From positions 64,001 through 128,000 of the forward strand of contig JAQGDQ010000533.1 in NCBI GenBank assembly GCA_030141605.1: a stretch of 64,000 nucleotides of DNA, given 5' to 3'. The notes under the pieces were generated by a model. That model worked only from the letters and a program-made list of their open reading frames with translations, had not been told where the DNA came from and made no database searches. Positions 36,401-45,873 of this stretch are shown here, in pieces; position 1 is the stretch's first letter, and each line of letters opens with the position of its first letter. Both the position numbers and the translations under genes were made by a program. This stretch comes from Tubiluchus corallicola. Lineage: Eukaryota > Priapulida > Priapulimorpha > Priapulimorphida > Tubiluchidae.

Positions 36401-37293
36401 GCCTCTAAAATGTTACGAAATGCACCTTTTACATTCGGTTGACTTTGCCTCTAAAATGTTACGAAATGCACCTTTTACATTCGGTTGACTTTGCCTCTAA
36501 AATGTTACGAAATGCACCTTTTACATTCGGTTGACTTTGCCTCTGCCTCTAAAATGTTACGAAATGCACCTTTTACATTCGGTTGACTTTGTCTCTAAAA
36601 TGTTATAAAAATACACCTTTTACATTCGGTTGACTTTGTCTCTAAAATGTTACGATATACACCTTTTACATTCGGTTGACTTTGTCTCTAAAATGTTACG
36701 AAATACACCTTTTACATTCGGTTGACTTTGTCTCTAAAATGTTACGAAATACACCTTTTACATTCGGTTGACTTTGTCTCTAAAATGTTACGAAATACAC
36801 CTTTTACATTCGGTTGACTTTGTCTCTAAAATGTTACGAAATACACCTTTTACATTCGGTTGACTTTGCCTCTAAAATGTTACGAAATACACCTTTTACA
36901 TTCGGTTGACTTTGTCTCTAAAATGTTACGAAATACACCTTTTACATTCGGTTGACTTTGTCTCTAAAATGTTACAAAATACACCTTTTACATTCGGTTG
37001 ACTTTGTCTCTAAAATATTACGAAATACACCTATTTTTGCCAGATTCGTAAAGAAACGTTTTTCTGACTTGTTGATTTCCGGTTTCCTGCTTGTTTTGGC
37101 TTCACACTTAATAATATTTGCTGCTACATTGAGAAAAAGTTTCTTATTCATCTAATTTGGATTAATTTTTAATTGACTTTTTTTAGGAGAAGGTCGGCAG
37201 GAATTGGTCACGCCATCTAGCGGAAAGAAAAGGAAGGGCAAGAAGAAACAGTTGACGCTGTTCTCCACCTCGATGGCAAGAACAGGAAAGTAA
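21375..37293 (+). CDS. RNF10: RING finger protein 10, E3 ubiquitin ligase, 14 exons
   Basis: Exons: 21375-21459, 22161-22354, 23219-23448, 24532-24680, 25517-25643, 27351-27490, 27715-28013, 28321-28738, 28895-29028, 29677-29832, 30676-30847, 32330-32406, 34392-34599, 37187-37293. All phases join, giving 2496 nt or 831 residues (human RNF10: 811). Landmarks: NLNHLLNF near 114-121; a C3HC4 RING at 210-251 ([17 protein letters not shown]); an FYFYQ...[16 protein letters not shown] block in exons 8-9; a basic coiled stretch ending exon 10; PSFAQML at the exon 12-13 join; a Lys-rich end with LFSTS. All match RNF10 in order. RNF10 is a conserved ligase linked to ubiquitination of 40S ribosomal proteins and, in vertebrates, to Schwann cell and synaptic signalling. 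The first ATG (21375) has a weak context; the in-frame ATG at 21393 (GACATGG) is stronger and may be the real start. Intron 9 starts with GC. Confidence 0.96.
24870..25375 (+). mobile_element. MITE family 1, decayed, with internal triplication
   Basis: Matches the middle and right part of 806-1499 ('aaatgtttcaccaatt', 'gtgcaccactgattcaccaaaa', 'gctctgattatttt', 'aaaatggctgc') in RNF10 intron 4. Both ends are worn. Confidence 0.65.
25107..25361. repeat. Three tandem copies of an 85-bp block inside a MITE
   Basis: Units start at 25107, 25192 and 25277, each beginning TTTACAAGTTT(T/A)ATAC and ending AAAATTTTAAGACAA. Copies differ at only a few bases, so the duplication is younger than the MITE insertion. 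Confidence 0.85.
27025..27295 (-). mobile_element. MITE family 1, partial, reversed
   Basis: In RNF10 intron 5. It shares 'aaaataatcagagcattcgta', 'tggcacaaacattttaaatta' and 'caggtaagcgtaatgctaagt' with 7700-7970. The right end is missing. Confidence 0.6.
29029..29676 (+). other. GC-AG intron 9 of RNF10
   Basis: The exon 9 end reads GAG|GCAAGT and the next exon begins after ATTTAG at 29676. Conserved residues on both sides (SMTE, then EVRNR) fix the join in phase 0. No GT nearby keeps the frame and the conserved sequence. Apart from GC at the first two bases, the donor matches the consensus, as is usual for GC-AG introns. Confidence 0.85.
31306..31792. repeat. Eight-copy 60-bp minisatellite in RNF10 intron 11
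   Basis: Exact 60-bp period without indels, copies running from about 31320 to 31790, with a part copy before. The last three share GAGTCAGCTGATGTAG in place of GAATCAGCTGATGAAG. The period is 20 codons, so one plus-strand frame ([20 protein letters not shown] per unit) stays open except for one TAA in copy 4. One minus frame is also open over six copies. Every unit carries a CAGCTG E-box palindrome. Confidence 0.95.
32650..33192 (-). mobile_element. MITE family 3, reversed, in RNF10 intron 12
   Basis: Starts TTAAAGGAAAACAAGATGAT and ends CGCTTTTCCTTTAA. The interior ('gcgaaaattgaagtacagtgct', 'agatattcagtg', 'tgattgttttgagccgtagttt') is the reverse complement of the copy at 58288-58851. Confidence 0.7.
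33230..33424 (+). mobile_element. MITE family 1, internally deleted (about 195 bp)
   Basis: Begins TTAAAGGACAAGAAAAGGGG and ends GTTTTCTTGTGCTTAA. It keeps about 80 bp from the left and 100 bp from the right of the 690-bp form. It is followed by a second copy of the last 20-odd bases of the neighbouring family 3 element (GATGTGTCCGCTTTTCC at 33174 and 33424). Confidence 0.8.
34784..37035. repeat. 46-bp satellite array, about 49 copies, in last RNF10 intron
   Basis: Unit is 46 bp (starts ACATTCGGTTGACTTTG, ends ACCTTTT). Two variable sites sort by position: GTCTC copies lie on both flanks, while an unbroken core (about 35345-36585) is GCCTC with TGCACC; the right flank is mainly GTCTC with TACACC. 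Three copies have small indels (CTCTAAATG at 35815 and 36135; a copy short of TTACA near 36205), and one has GCCTC doubled at 36538. After the first copy, the plus strand of the array has no AG dinucleotide. Confidence 0.97.
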
Positions 37294-38699
37294 TAAAAAT
37301 CCCGGCAAAAACATCGAGAATTATTTGCGTCTTTGTTTGATTGACGCGCATTTAAAGTTACATTTGTTATGATTACAGCTGAATTTTTGCAATACTGCTT
37401 GTGTGTGCTGCTCCAAATGATTGTAATGTGGTGTAAAATTTCAGACATTGAAAAACTACTCATGCTCGTAGCAAATCGTACATGGACATTGTCCTGCATT
37501 ATGCCGTAGCTAGATTTGAGACAGTTGGGCTTTTTAACTAACCCGTTTATCCGTTATTAATTGCGGTTGGTTGACTGTTTAACCATTCCCCCGATGGCGT
37601 CATACATGATATAAGAAAATATCGAATACAGTTTCATTGCACAAGTAAGCGGTGCGGTTCAAATCTAGCATGCACCAGCAAGGATATCCAACATGGCGTC
37701 ATCCTTGTAACATACACGAGTGAAAAACTTTTTACAATTTACCGTTTAGATGCTTAAGCAACCAGATTAATTGAAACAATGTTGTAGATAGTACAGTGTT
37801 ATGTAAGCGGGACATTGTTAACTGTGTACGCAAACTGAGAAAAGTTACAAGGTTTAATTAATACAGATACGTAGAAAACTTGTTTAAGTAATTGTTAAAC
37901 GGTTATTGATTTTCTAATCTATTACATCAGTTAGTGGTTGGCTAAACCCTTGAACAGTTAACTGTCTCTGCCCTAGCTCTAGCATTGTTTTGTTGCGTAA
38001 TTGTGTGTTTGTTAAGCCTTGAACCACTTGGTCATTGTTACGCATTGATATAATTGTTTTTCATGAAAAATGTTGTCTTTGAAAAATAGGTATTATTGAA
38101 AAATATTGTTATAAGTTTCAGTTAAGTAAGAGTTTAGGCAAAGTTCTTTATTTTCATAAGGTATTCTTTGACTACAATGGTTTGTTACAAATATCTAAAT
38201 AACATCGTTTGCGATTGAAGGCTCATTGCAGTGTTCTGTAACAAGTTTCACTGTTTATGAAGAATTGCGACTTTTTCGTTTTCTATGCTCTTCACTAATT
38301 TTCTGATGCGTTTTAAAGCGGAATTCATTATTCGCATTCGATCCAGATCTGGTCCACATTCAATCCAGAAGCATGTTGAGGATTAATTTAGATACACTTT
38401 TGAATACATCTAATGTGAATCATCGTCGAGTAAAAACATTATTTTGTTAAACTTAAAAATGGTGTTGCTTTAGTACTTTGTAAATATGCTTATTGCCTAT
38501 TCGTTATGGTCATAAATTGATTTTTAATTAACTAATGTAACAATTCTTAAGATTTCACAAAACAAAAACCAAGTTGAAGAAGGAATTTCCATTATTTTGT
38601 CGAGACTAAAAAAATGTTTAAATGGTTATTAATTATTGTTAATTGACATGTGTCATCGTAATATTTGAAAGCGTTTTGGTGGCCTCTAATAGGTATTTT

Positions 38700-39072
38700 G
38701 TGGCGTATCAAGTGCTTGTGGCGCCCTCGGGCAAAAAAGTTCTGGTGCCCTACCCTTTTAACGTTTCGATAATTTGTTTCATGGGTGAAGCCACAAATTG
38801 TGTGCGTCCCTGTGACCAACTTTCCTTTTTCGGCACGATGGGATGAAAGGTCAGCGATCGTTTTCCAAGAATCACCCTGAGTTTGGTTTGTGGTACTGCA
38901 GCAGAGTAACTCTTTTCTATGCATAAATTCCTCGTAACATGACAGTCCTTAAACATATAACTCCAGCACTAAAACTTGCAAAGATTACGAAACCTACGGA
39001 ACACTACAGGTTTTCACAATAATACAATCAGCATTTAGAGAAACGCTTCTGTTTCTCCCAAAATTATCGATC
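38700..39072 (-). mobile_element. Dispersed element, inverted relative to 47190-47561
   Basis: The reverse complement matches 47190-47561 through most of its length ('atcgataattttgggagaaac', 'aaaacctgtagtgtt', 'aatttgtggcttcaccca', 'aagttcttgtggtgccc'-type sequence). A CAGTGGCGTAGCAAG-like terminus, typical of hAT-type elements, is preserved at the other copy. Confidence 0.7.
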
Positions 39073-39117
39073 TTAAACCACACGACACCCTACACATGTC
39101 GTTAAGCCTTAAAAAAG

Positions 39118-39160
39118 CCTACACCCTAGAAAAACATTTGCCTTTTTTCTAGGGTGTAGG
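39118..39160. other. Perfect 17-bp stem hairpin
   Basis: Arms CCTACACCCTAGAAAAA (39118-39134) and TTTTTCTAGGGTGTAGG (39144-39160) are exact complements around a 9-nt loop. The right arm also matches part of an imperfect upstream copy (ACACCCTACAC near 39086). Function unknown. Confidence 0.8.
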
Positions 39161-41017
39161 TAGTAATTAAGTCAGCTACGATGATCTCTGACTAGGCAAT
39201 TTTGTTGTAATTTGAAAACTCGTTAATGATGGACTAGTAATAATTAACTGTCATTGAACTCCAGAAGAATTTTGCACCTTCTCACTCTTACCTCTGGGGG
39301 CGATCGCCCCCACCTTGCCACGCCTAAACTTGGAAGATACCATTTATGAAACGGCTTTTAAAATTATTTAATGAAAACAGTTATTATTAGAAATTTTAAT
39401 AATTAAATAACAGAAAATTGGATTATAGAATAAATATACTAAAGCTGAAAAATTTGTTTTTTTTTAATTTTTTTCCAGAATTTATTATTACATTTTATTT
39501 TACACAGTTGACAAACGGTTTTCAAGTTTGCGATTCACATTCATTGATGGGTAGGTGTGTGAGGTTCATCAAACCTTTCTCTATGTTTCATGCACTATCG
39601 TTATCATAAAAGATTAATTGTACTGCAGTGGGGCTAGAGAAGTAAAGGCTTGTATAAGTCCACTGTCATGTGAACAGTAATAAGTTATAACGTTTCACAC
39701 ACTATCATTATAAAAGAGTAATTGTACTGCAGCGAGGCTAGAGAAGCAAAGGCTTGTATAAACTTTCTCTCGTGTGAACCAGATAAAAGAGGAATTGATG
39801 AGTGAAAGAACAGGAGAAAAGTTAGATCACACAGGACCGGAAGAATGATGTGTTAGTGGAAATAGTAGGAAGAAAGACAGTAGATTGTGCGATGTTTACA
39901 TCAGCTCTAAAGATTTATCAATGATGTCTTGTTTTGTATAATCTGTACCAGGATTGTGGTATGACTATTGTACTTGTTGAAAATAATTGCTTTATAATAT
40001 TTTTAAATTTTTGAATTGGCTAAATAGTATATAGTTCATCATTTATGTTATTCCAAAGCCTTAGAGACAAAATTTGCAATGAATTGCCGTGTCACGTCTG
40101 TTCTACAGAAATTTACGACAAATTTTCGTTTTGATTGTAACAGGGTTATCTAAAACCTCTCAAACGCGGTAGATCCTCAACGGAACTTGCATTTTCTTAG
40201 GCAGTTCGGTTATTAGCTGTTTATAGTTTCAATAATATTGGGTATTATTTTGAAAACCTTTAGCAGAGTTGGTTTGATAATAAGAAAAAGACAGTGGACC
40301 TTTATTGTCTGAGAAAACTAAACATTAAAAGCTAAAAAGCAGCTAGAAAGTTGTAATAATTTCATTGTTTTATTTGCGAAACTCCACATTATGTTTGCAT
40401 GCTGCCAATAGATGGCGCCACGGACTCCTTCGTGCGGCATAATTCAGTTCATTTGTGGTTGCATGACGATTTCTGTCTTTTGACGAAAAACAACCAGTTT
40501 TACGTTCGATTCATTAAAATATTTTTTGAACTACTGTGCTGTAATAGTTGCCGTGGTTTATTTAATAAATGAAATGAAAATGTCAGATTAGCTGATTTTT
40601 AAAAGTATTCCAAAAACAGCGTCATCGGTAATGCAGTCACAGGAAAAAGTCGTAATTTGGTTAGGATAAAAGTCACAATTAATTTTGACTAGGGTTAGAG
40701 TCCGGGTTAGTATTTGGGTTAGGGTAGAGGTCAAGGTTAGGTTATTTCTTTTTTTCCTGTGACTTTGCTAGCTGGATTGAAAACAGCACACCACATCTAG
40801 ATCCTACTATTTTTGAGGTCAGGAACTTTCTTTAGGATTGAGAAGCGCAGAAGTTCGAGTGAAAAAAACTTGATGTTTGAATGGAGAAGAACTTTATGGT
40901 GTATGATAGAGAAACGTAGGTTTCATTATGATCAGTGGTTACTATAAGTGCTGATTAGGCATTGATCAAATACGGATGACTGAGGCACCGACTGGATGTC
41001 CGTCCCTTATTTACCTA

Positions 41018-42732
41018 TTAGGTTACTGTACTTCCCTTGCCTCTTTTGCTTCCTTTGCTCCCCTTGCCTCCTTTGCTTTCTTTACTTCCTTTGCTTCCCT
41101 TACTTCCCTTGCTTCCGCTACTTGTTCCTGTACCGTAACCAATTTCTTTAAAAAGGCCGGCACGCACATTGCCGTAAAAATCCCTCACTAGAATCAGTTC
41201 ACCGCCTTGTTTTTCTACGTGTTTGCCACCTTTTATAATAAAGATGTTACTTTTGCTGTCATATCCACTTCCAGAGTTGCCGCTGCCATAACTGCCGCTA
41301 CTGCTTGAACCACTTCCATAATCACTGCTACTGCCATAACCGCCGCTACCACTTGAACCACTTCCGTAATCACTGCTGCTGCCATAACCGCCGCTACCGC
41401 TTGAACCACTATGCTTGTTTTTTACAACATAATAGGTTGTGCGCCTTACACTTGGTCTCCTCCTACCATGACCACGGTTTCTGCCTCTGCCTTGGTGACC
41501 ATAACCACCAGCTGAGTTCACAACAATTACCATAAGCTGCAAAAAATAAATTTCTTTAACCCCAATGGCGCATTCAGACTTGCCAGTTTTCTCGCTAAGT
41601 TAAAGGAAGACCGGGAAATTGTTTAGACTCAATTTCATTTTAATTTACTGTCCAAAATATACATTTTCTTGTCTATTAAAGTTAGCAATTGTTTCCAATA
41701 TTTGGATAATTAACTTAAAAAGTTAGTGAACGACAACCGAACACAGCTCTTGCTTACGTCAGAAACTAACCACAGTTTGTGCAATGGCTGGCATCTTACC
41801 TTGCGCGTCAAGCACGTGTGCGTAAGTTTTACAGTACTGCTTATATGCGTGATGTCTCAAAAATGGGCTCTACATCTTATGAGGTCAGAAACTAATAATG
41901 CAGTTCATGATCACGGTTATCACGGTACCGCCTTCTATTTGTTGGCCACGCGCATGTGACAAAAAGGCACCGTTGCCAATCTTAGTAGATTCACTGAGCC
42001 GCGCGTAACTTTGAAAGTTTAACAAAATTTGAGTATCCGAGGTAATTATTATTCAATCTAAGCTTTGATTTAAAATACGCTATTGTAGTTTTCAATATTT
42101 TAGAGCATTCTTTATTCTGAACTAATGTCTACACAATCGTCCGGTTTTCCTTTATCTCGCCAAATAACTGCCAAGCGTGTTCAATTCGCATCAGAGTTCG
42201 CAAATACTTGCCGACAGTAACTCGCAAAGCAGTTCACACTAGCGAGTTTGCTATCAGAGAGAAGTGGCTAGTCTAAACGCACCGTAAACGCGGTTAGACG
42301 TGGGGATTGTATAATTCAAATTCAGTTCTAGCAGCAAGAAAACAAAGAACATTGGAACGGCAGGAATTGAAAATAGAGGTTTGAAAGCAGAGCTAATACC
42401 CCCCTCCGAGAAACATTTCGTTATTTGACTTGGTTGCACATAGGAAATTAGTACGGAATGCGAAGCAATAGGTTACTCGCTTATTGGCACATTATCAGCT
42501 TTTTCTGCCCAACTACCTTGCGACGTGACAATATCAAAACTGGCTAAAAGCTTATTATGCAAAGAACAACGAGAACAAGAACGATACCGGCCTCACATCA
42601 AAACAGATCTGCTTATAAGGTTACATCACGAGCGAAGAACGCAATAATGAGCAAAGGCTGAATAAAAATCAATACTATATAAATAAGTTAAAAACTTACC
42701 GAAATTAGTATCACAATGGTCACTAATTTCAT
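41018..42732 (-). CDS. Small secreted Gly/Ser/Lys-rich repeat protein, 2 exons
   Basis: Exon 1 (42700-42732) supplies MKLVTIVILIS and ends at a GTAAGT donor. Exon 2 (41018-41536) follows a TTTTTTGCAG acceptor in phase 0 and completes a 20-residue signal peptide ending VVNSA, before GGYG. The mature 163-residue chain has four parts: a basic region rich in Gly/His/Arg; two near-identical GSSGSGGYGSSSDYG repeats plus a third diverged one; a nonrepetitive middle (IFIIKGGKHVEKQGGELILV); and a C-terminal run of GSK triplets. There are no cysteines. Such composition is common in secreted structural proteins (silk-like, cuticle, shell or tube matrix, adhesive), but I recognise no named family. The signal peptide join makes a real gene likely. 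Confidence 0.8.
41600..42155 (+). mobile_element. TTAA-ended MITE, family 2, inside the intron of the secreted protein gene
   Basis: Begins TTAAAGGAAGACCGGGAAAT and ends ATCGTCCGGTTTTCCTTTA. It aligns along its length with 6071-6626. It fills about half of the 1163-bp intron between the signal peptide exon and the main exon, 64 bp from the acceptor. Confidence 0.8.
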
Positions 42733-43343
42733 TTTTGATGTGCAGCAGCTATCTTAATCCACTAGATTAACACAAAAATACTATGCTGTTAAAATTTTAT
42801 CATTAAAATGTTTAAATTATGCATTTAACAACATACAACAAATTATTAAATTATACTACAAATTAAATCATACAACATGCAATGTTAAATTATACAAAAA
42901 TACTATGTTGTATATACATAATAAATATATGATTACAACGATTTGCTAACAAATAAAAAGTTGTACTACTTCAGCATTTTACTTCTTCCTTTGCTGCAGT
43001 TTTGTTAAATAAACCATAAACTAAAAAATATTCTTAGCATTTTTGAGAACAACTAAGAATTTTAATTGTATGATATGAAAAGATGTGTCTATTGCTCGCT
43101 GATTTACTCTTATTATAATTTTAGTTGCGTATGTAATATATATGATTTTTTCATACATAAGTAACAAAGTTTTCGCATATCTTCTACTATTTTTGCAGAC
43201 CGATTTTTCTTTGAACTACACTATAATGTAATTAGCTTATAGTAACAAATATAGACCTATAGTTTACACGAGTATATGAAAAAACGTTTTGCATACCTTT
43301 AGTGTATCTACGAATACTTCTTTTTTATTTAGGACGCTCTCTA

Positions 43344-43360
43344 CATTATATATATACCGG
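43344..43360 (-). promoter_or_regulatory. Possible TATA box, minus strand
   Basis: Read on the minus strand: CCGGTATATATATAATG. A TATA box here would start transcription near 43315, about 580 nt upstream of the secreted protein ATG, which would need a long leader or a noncoding first exon. AT-rich surroundings make chance likely. Confidence 0.25.
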
Positions 43361-43689
43361 CTCCACTGCCCTCAATAGCTGACACTCAAATGAGTACTTT
43401 CTAGACGTCAAAACTTTTGTCTTTTTTGTCAACTTTTGTTTTCGTGTCTTGTGATAAATAGAACATCTTTGCCATTGTCACTGTCAGCAAAGCATTAGGT
43501 TCTTGTGACTCCCGGCGACATTAAAGTGCAAGTTACACCAAGTAATTATATCTTGAACGTCTCAGGACACAAATTACCCCAGGAAAGTGGAATGTAAAAT
43601 TTTGACAAAGCTACGTGAACTAGTCTTTTAGGGGTTCTTCTTAGAAGTTTCTTTTAGACGCTTTCATTGGAAAGGGGAGAAAACGAAAT

Positions 43690-44070
43690 TTAAGGTAGAC
43701 CTACATCCCAAAGAACTTTCCGTACAAAATTACATTATTAATTTTAGCATCACCTGTTTGATAAACTTATGTAATCGAAAAAGAAAACCCTTATTATTTT
43801 AAAATGTTTGTGTCACCTGGTAAAGCGGCAGTGCACCGCCATCCTAGTGTGCACTGCTGATTCACCAAAAACATATTATTATTTTTATTGACAAAATAAA
43901 GAAATTTATTCACTTGCTTAGATAGCGAAGAGTACACTACAAACGCCCTGATTATTTTTACAAATTTTACACAAACTTATCTAACCTTGTTTCAAGAGAC
44001 CTATCGTTAAAATGGCTGCATCTAATGATCATTGCGGTAGCTTAAACTTACAAGTTTTATATAGGTGATT
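43690..44070 (+). mobile_element. MITE family 1, decayed copy
   Basis: Shares 'aaagaactttcc', 'gtgtgcactgctgattcaccaaaaa', 'ttgtttcaagagacc', 'aaaatggctgcatct' and 'acttacaagttttata' with the other family 1 copies. Neither terminus survives. Confidence 0.55.
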
Positions 44071-45873
44071 CTAGCTCCTCACCTGATTGTAGAAAGAAGC
44101 TGCATTCGTATTTGAACGTTGTTAAGACAACTCTGTCAGTTTAGTGACTCAACTTTAGCCTGAGTTTTTATGATGAACAAGGTACCGATCTCGCCATAAA
44201 CATCTAATTTGAGTAGTCTCTCTCTCTGAGTCGTGGATTCCACAGTTAATAGTGTTAGTGCAAAAAATGCACCGTAAGTGCAAAAAATGACGGCAAAATT
44301 CTGTAAAACAATTCAAAACGTTAGACGACTGTTTAAACTTGGCTAAAATGATTTGGAACAAATTAGACTATTATATGAAATTTAGTTGAAATGAGAATGC
44401 AGTTGAGTATATTTGTGAAAATAGCGTTAAGGTGATATATTGTAAATCTATTGTATGTGTCAGATTTTATTTTTACTGAGACCTTGCTCATAGATACAAA
44501 TTTCGCAAAGTATTTACGCTTATGCTTTTTCGTAACTTTGGTGTCTCTGCGATTGCGCAGTTGGAGTTTCCTGTTCGACAAAATTGTCTGCAAAGATCGG
44601 AGATATGGGAAAGATAAATTTTTTCACATGAATCTTTGTACACACGCACACACATAGCTTTTTCACGTTTCTGGATAAGATTAATTCCACCGTAAGTTGT
44701 ATATGTGTGTGTGTATAATTATGCCAATGTATGGCGAGTTGTGTGTTGTAATAGTTGTAATTTTTGTATTTCATAGTAAACATTTCAAGTTTAATTATAA
44801 TTATGTTTAAGTAATTTAGTATGACGCTATTGCTAATTAATAGTAGACTGAGTCTAGTCATTATAAAATAACTAACTGGTATCCTGCCACGATGTATACG
44901 TGTCGTAATATTGAATTATTGACAACTATTACTAGTAATTAATGAATTTTAATGATAAGGAATTTATCTATCTAACTTAACTATCTACTTTTGTTAAACA
45001 AGAACGCAATTTTTCCTGGACAAAGGATCCTAGTCAGTTTCGCAGCATCCACCAAGCTGAACAGAGTCGAGAGAGTATTTTCCCTTTGACTATGATTTAA
45101 AACCTTACCAGCACGATTGGTCCTCAACAGTGTTTGCAGTCTTCTAACATTAAGTCTCACTGTTTATACCTTAGGTAATTTCGCCAGATATTTTTTGGTC
45201 ATGTGACCGGGACCACTCACCTGTGTATATCTATTTTTGCTTCGGCAAGCCAGTTGGTCAGTAGACGTTAAACGACTTCTTTACTTTAATAGTGATAAAA
45301 GTTTTACAATATAATAGTGCTACATTTTTAGATACATTGATAAATAGTAATCTTGCTTTATGGGGTCATATGCTGTAAGTAAATACATCATTTTTGCATT
45401 GTTTTGGTTCGTTATAAACTAATCATTTCGCGGACCTTAGTTTAATTAATGCCAATCTTATTATTTTGATAGCATTTCATATAAATTAGTATACTGTCAA
45501 ACTAGATTCAGTTTCCAATAAAAGAACTATGCTTGCTCTTTAATTATTATTACCTGTGCCAGGTCATAGTAGCAAATGGCTAGTATCACTAAAAGGTAGA
45601 AAGCCAGTAGCAAATATTTCATCCTTTTATTTGATACACTTATTTGCAATAATTTCCACAACATTTTCCAAACTCATTTGCAGTCCTTCAATAGATGGCG
45701 CAACCGTAATGCCAGTAACTTGTCTGCTTTTACTGTTTGGTATTAGAAGTACACAAGAAACTTAAATTTAATCAGGATACAACGATCATCAGATATTTAC
45801 AAATTGTACATAAAAATATTACGTTTTAATTACAATTAACAAGATTCTTTACATGCAGTTTATCATAACCCTG
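44071..45873. other. Intergenic, no supported gene
   Basis: AT-rich DNA between the secreted protein gene and the GTPase stop. Short open frames on both strands around 44155-44860 contain runs from a (CA)n-like tract near 44640-44715 and show no conserved motif. Confidence 0.4.

Larger units (their letters stand above)
37294..41017. other. Intergenic, downstream of RNF10
   Basis: No supported gene. Contents: a dispersed repeat (38700-39072), a 43-bp perfect hairpin (39118-39160), a diverged direct duplication of about 70 bp (39594-39664 and 39700-39765, sharing GTACTGCAG and AGGCTTGTATAA), and a short degenerate TTAGG-rich stretch (40690-40742). Confidence 0.5.

Noticed and set aside
40690-40742. 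Interstitial telomere repeat
   Set aside because: Only a handful of GGGTTAG-like words, heavily degenerate; too short to claim a telomere-derived array.
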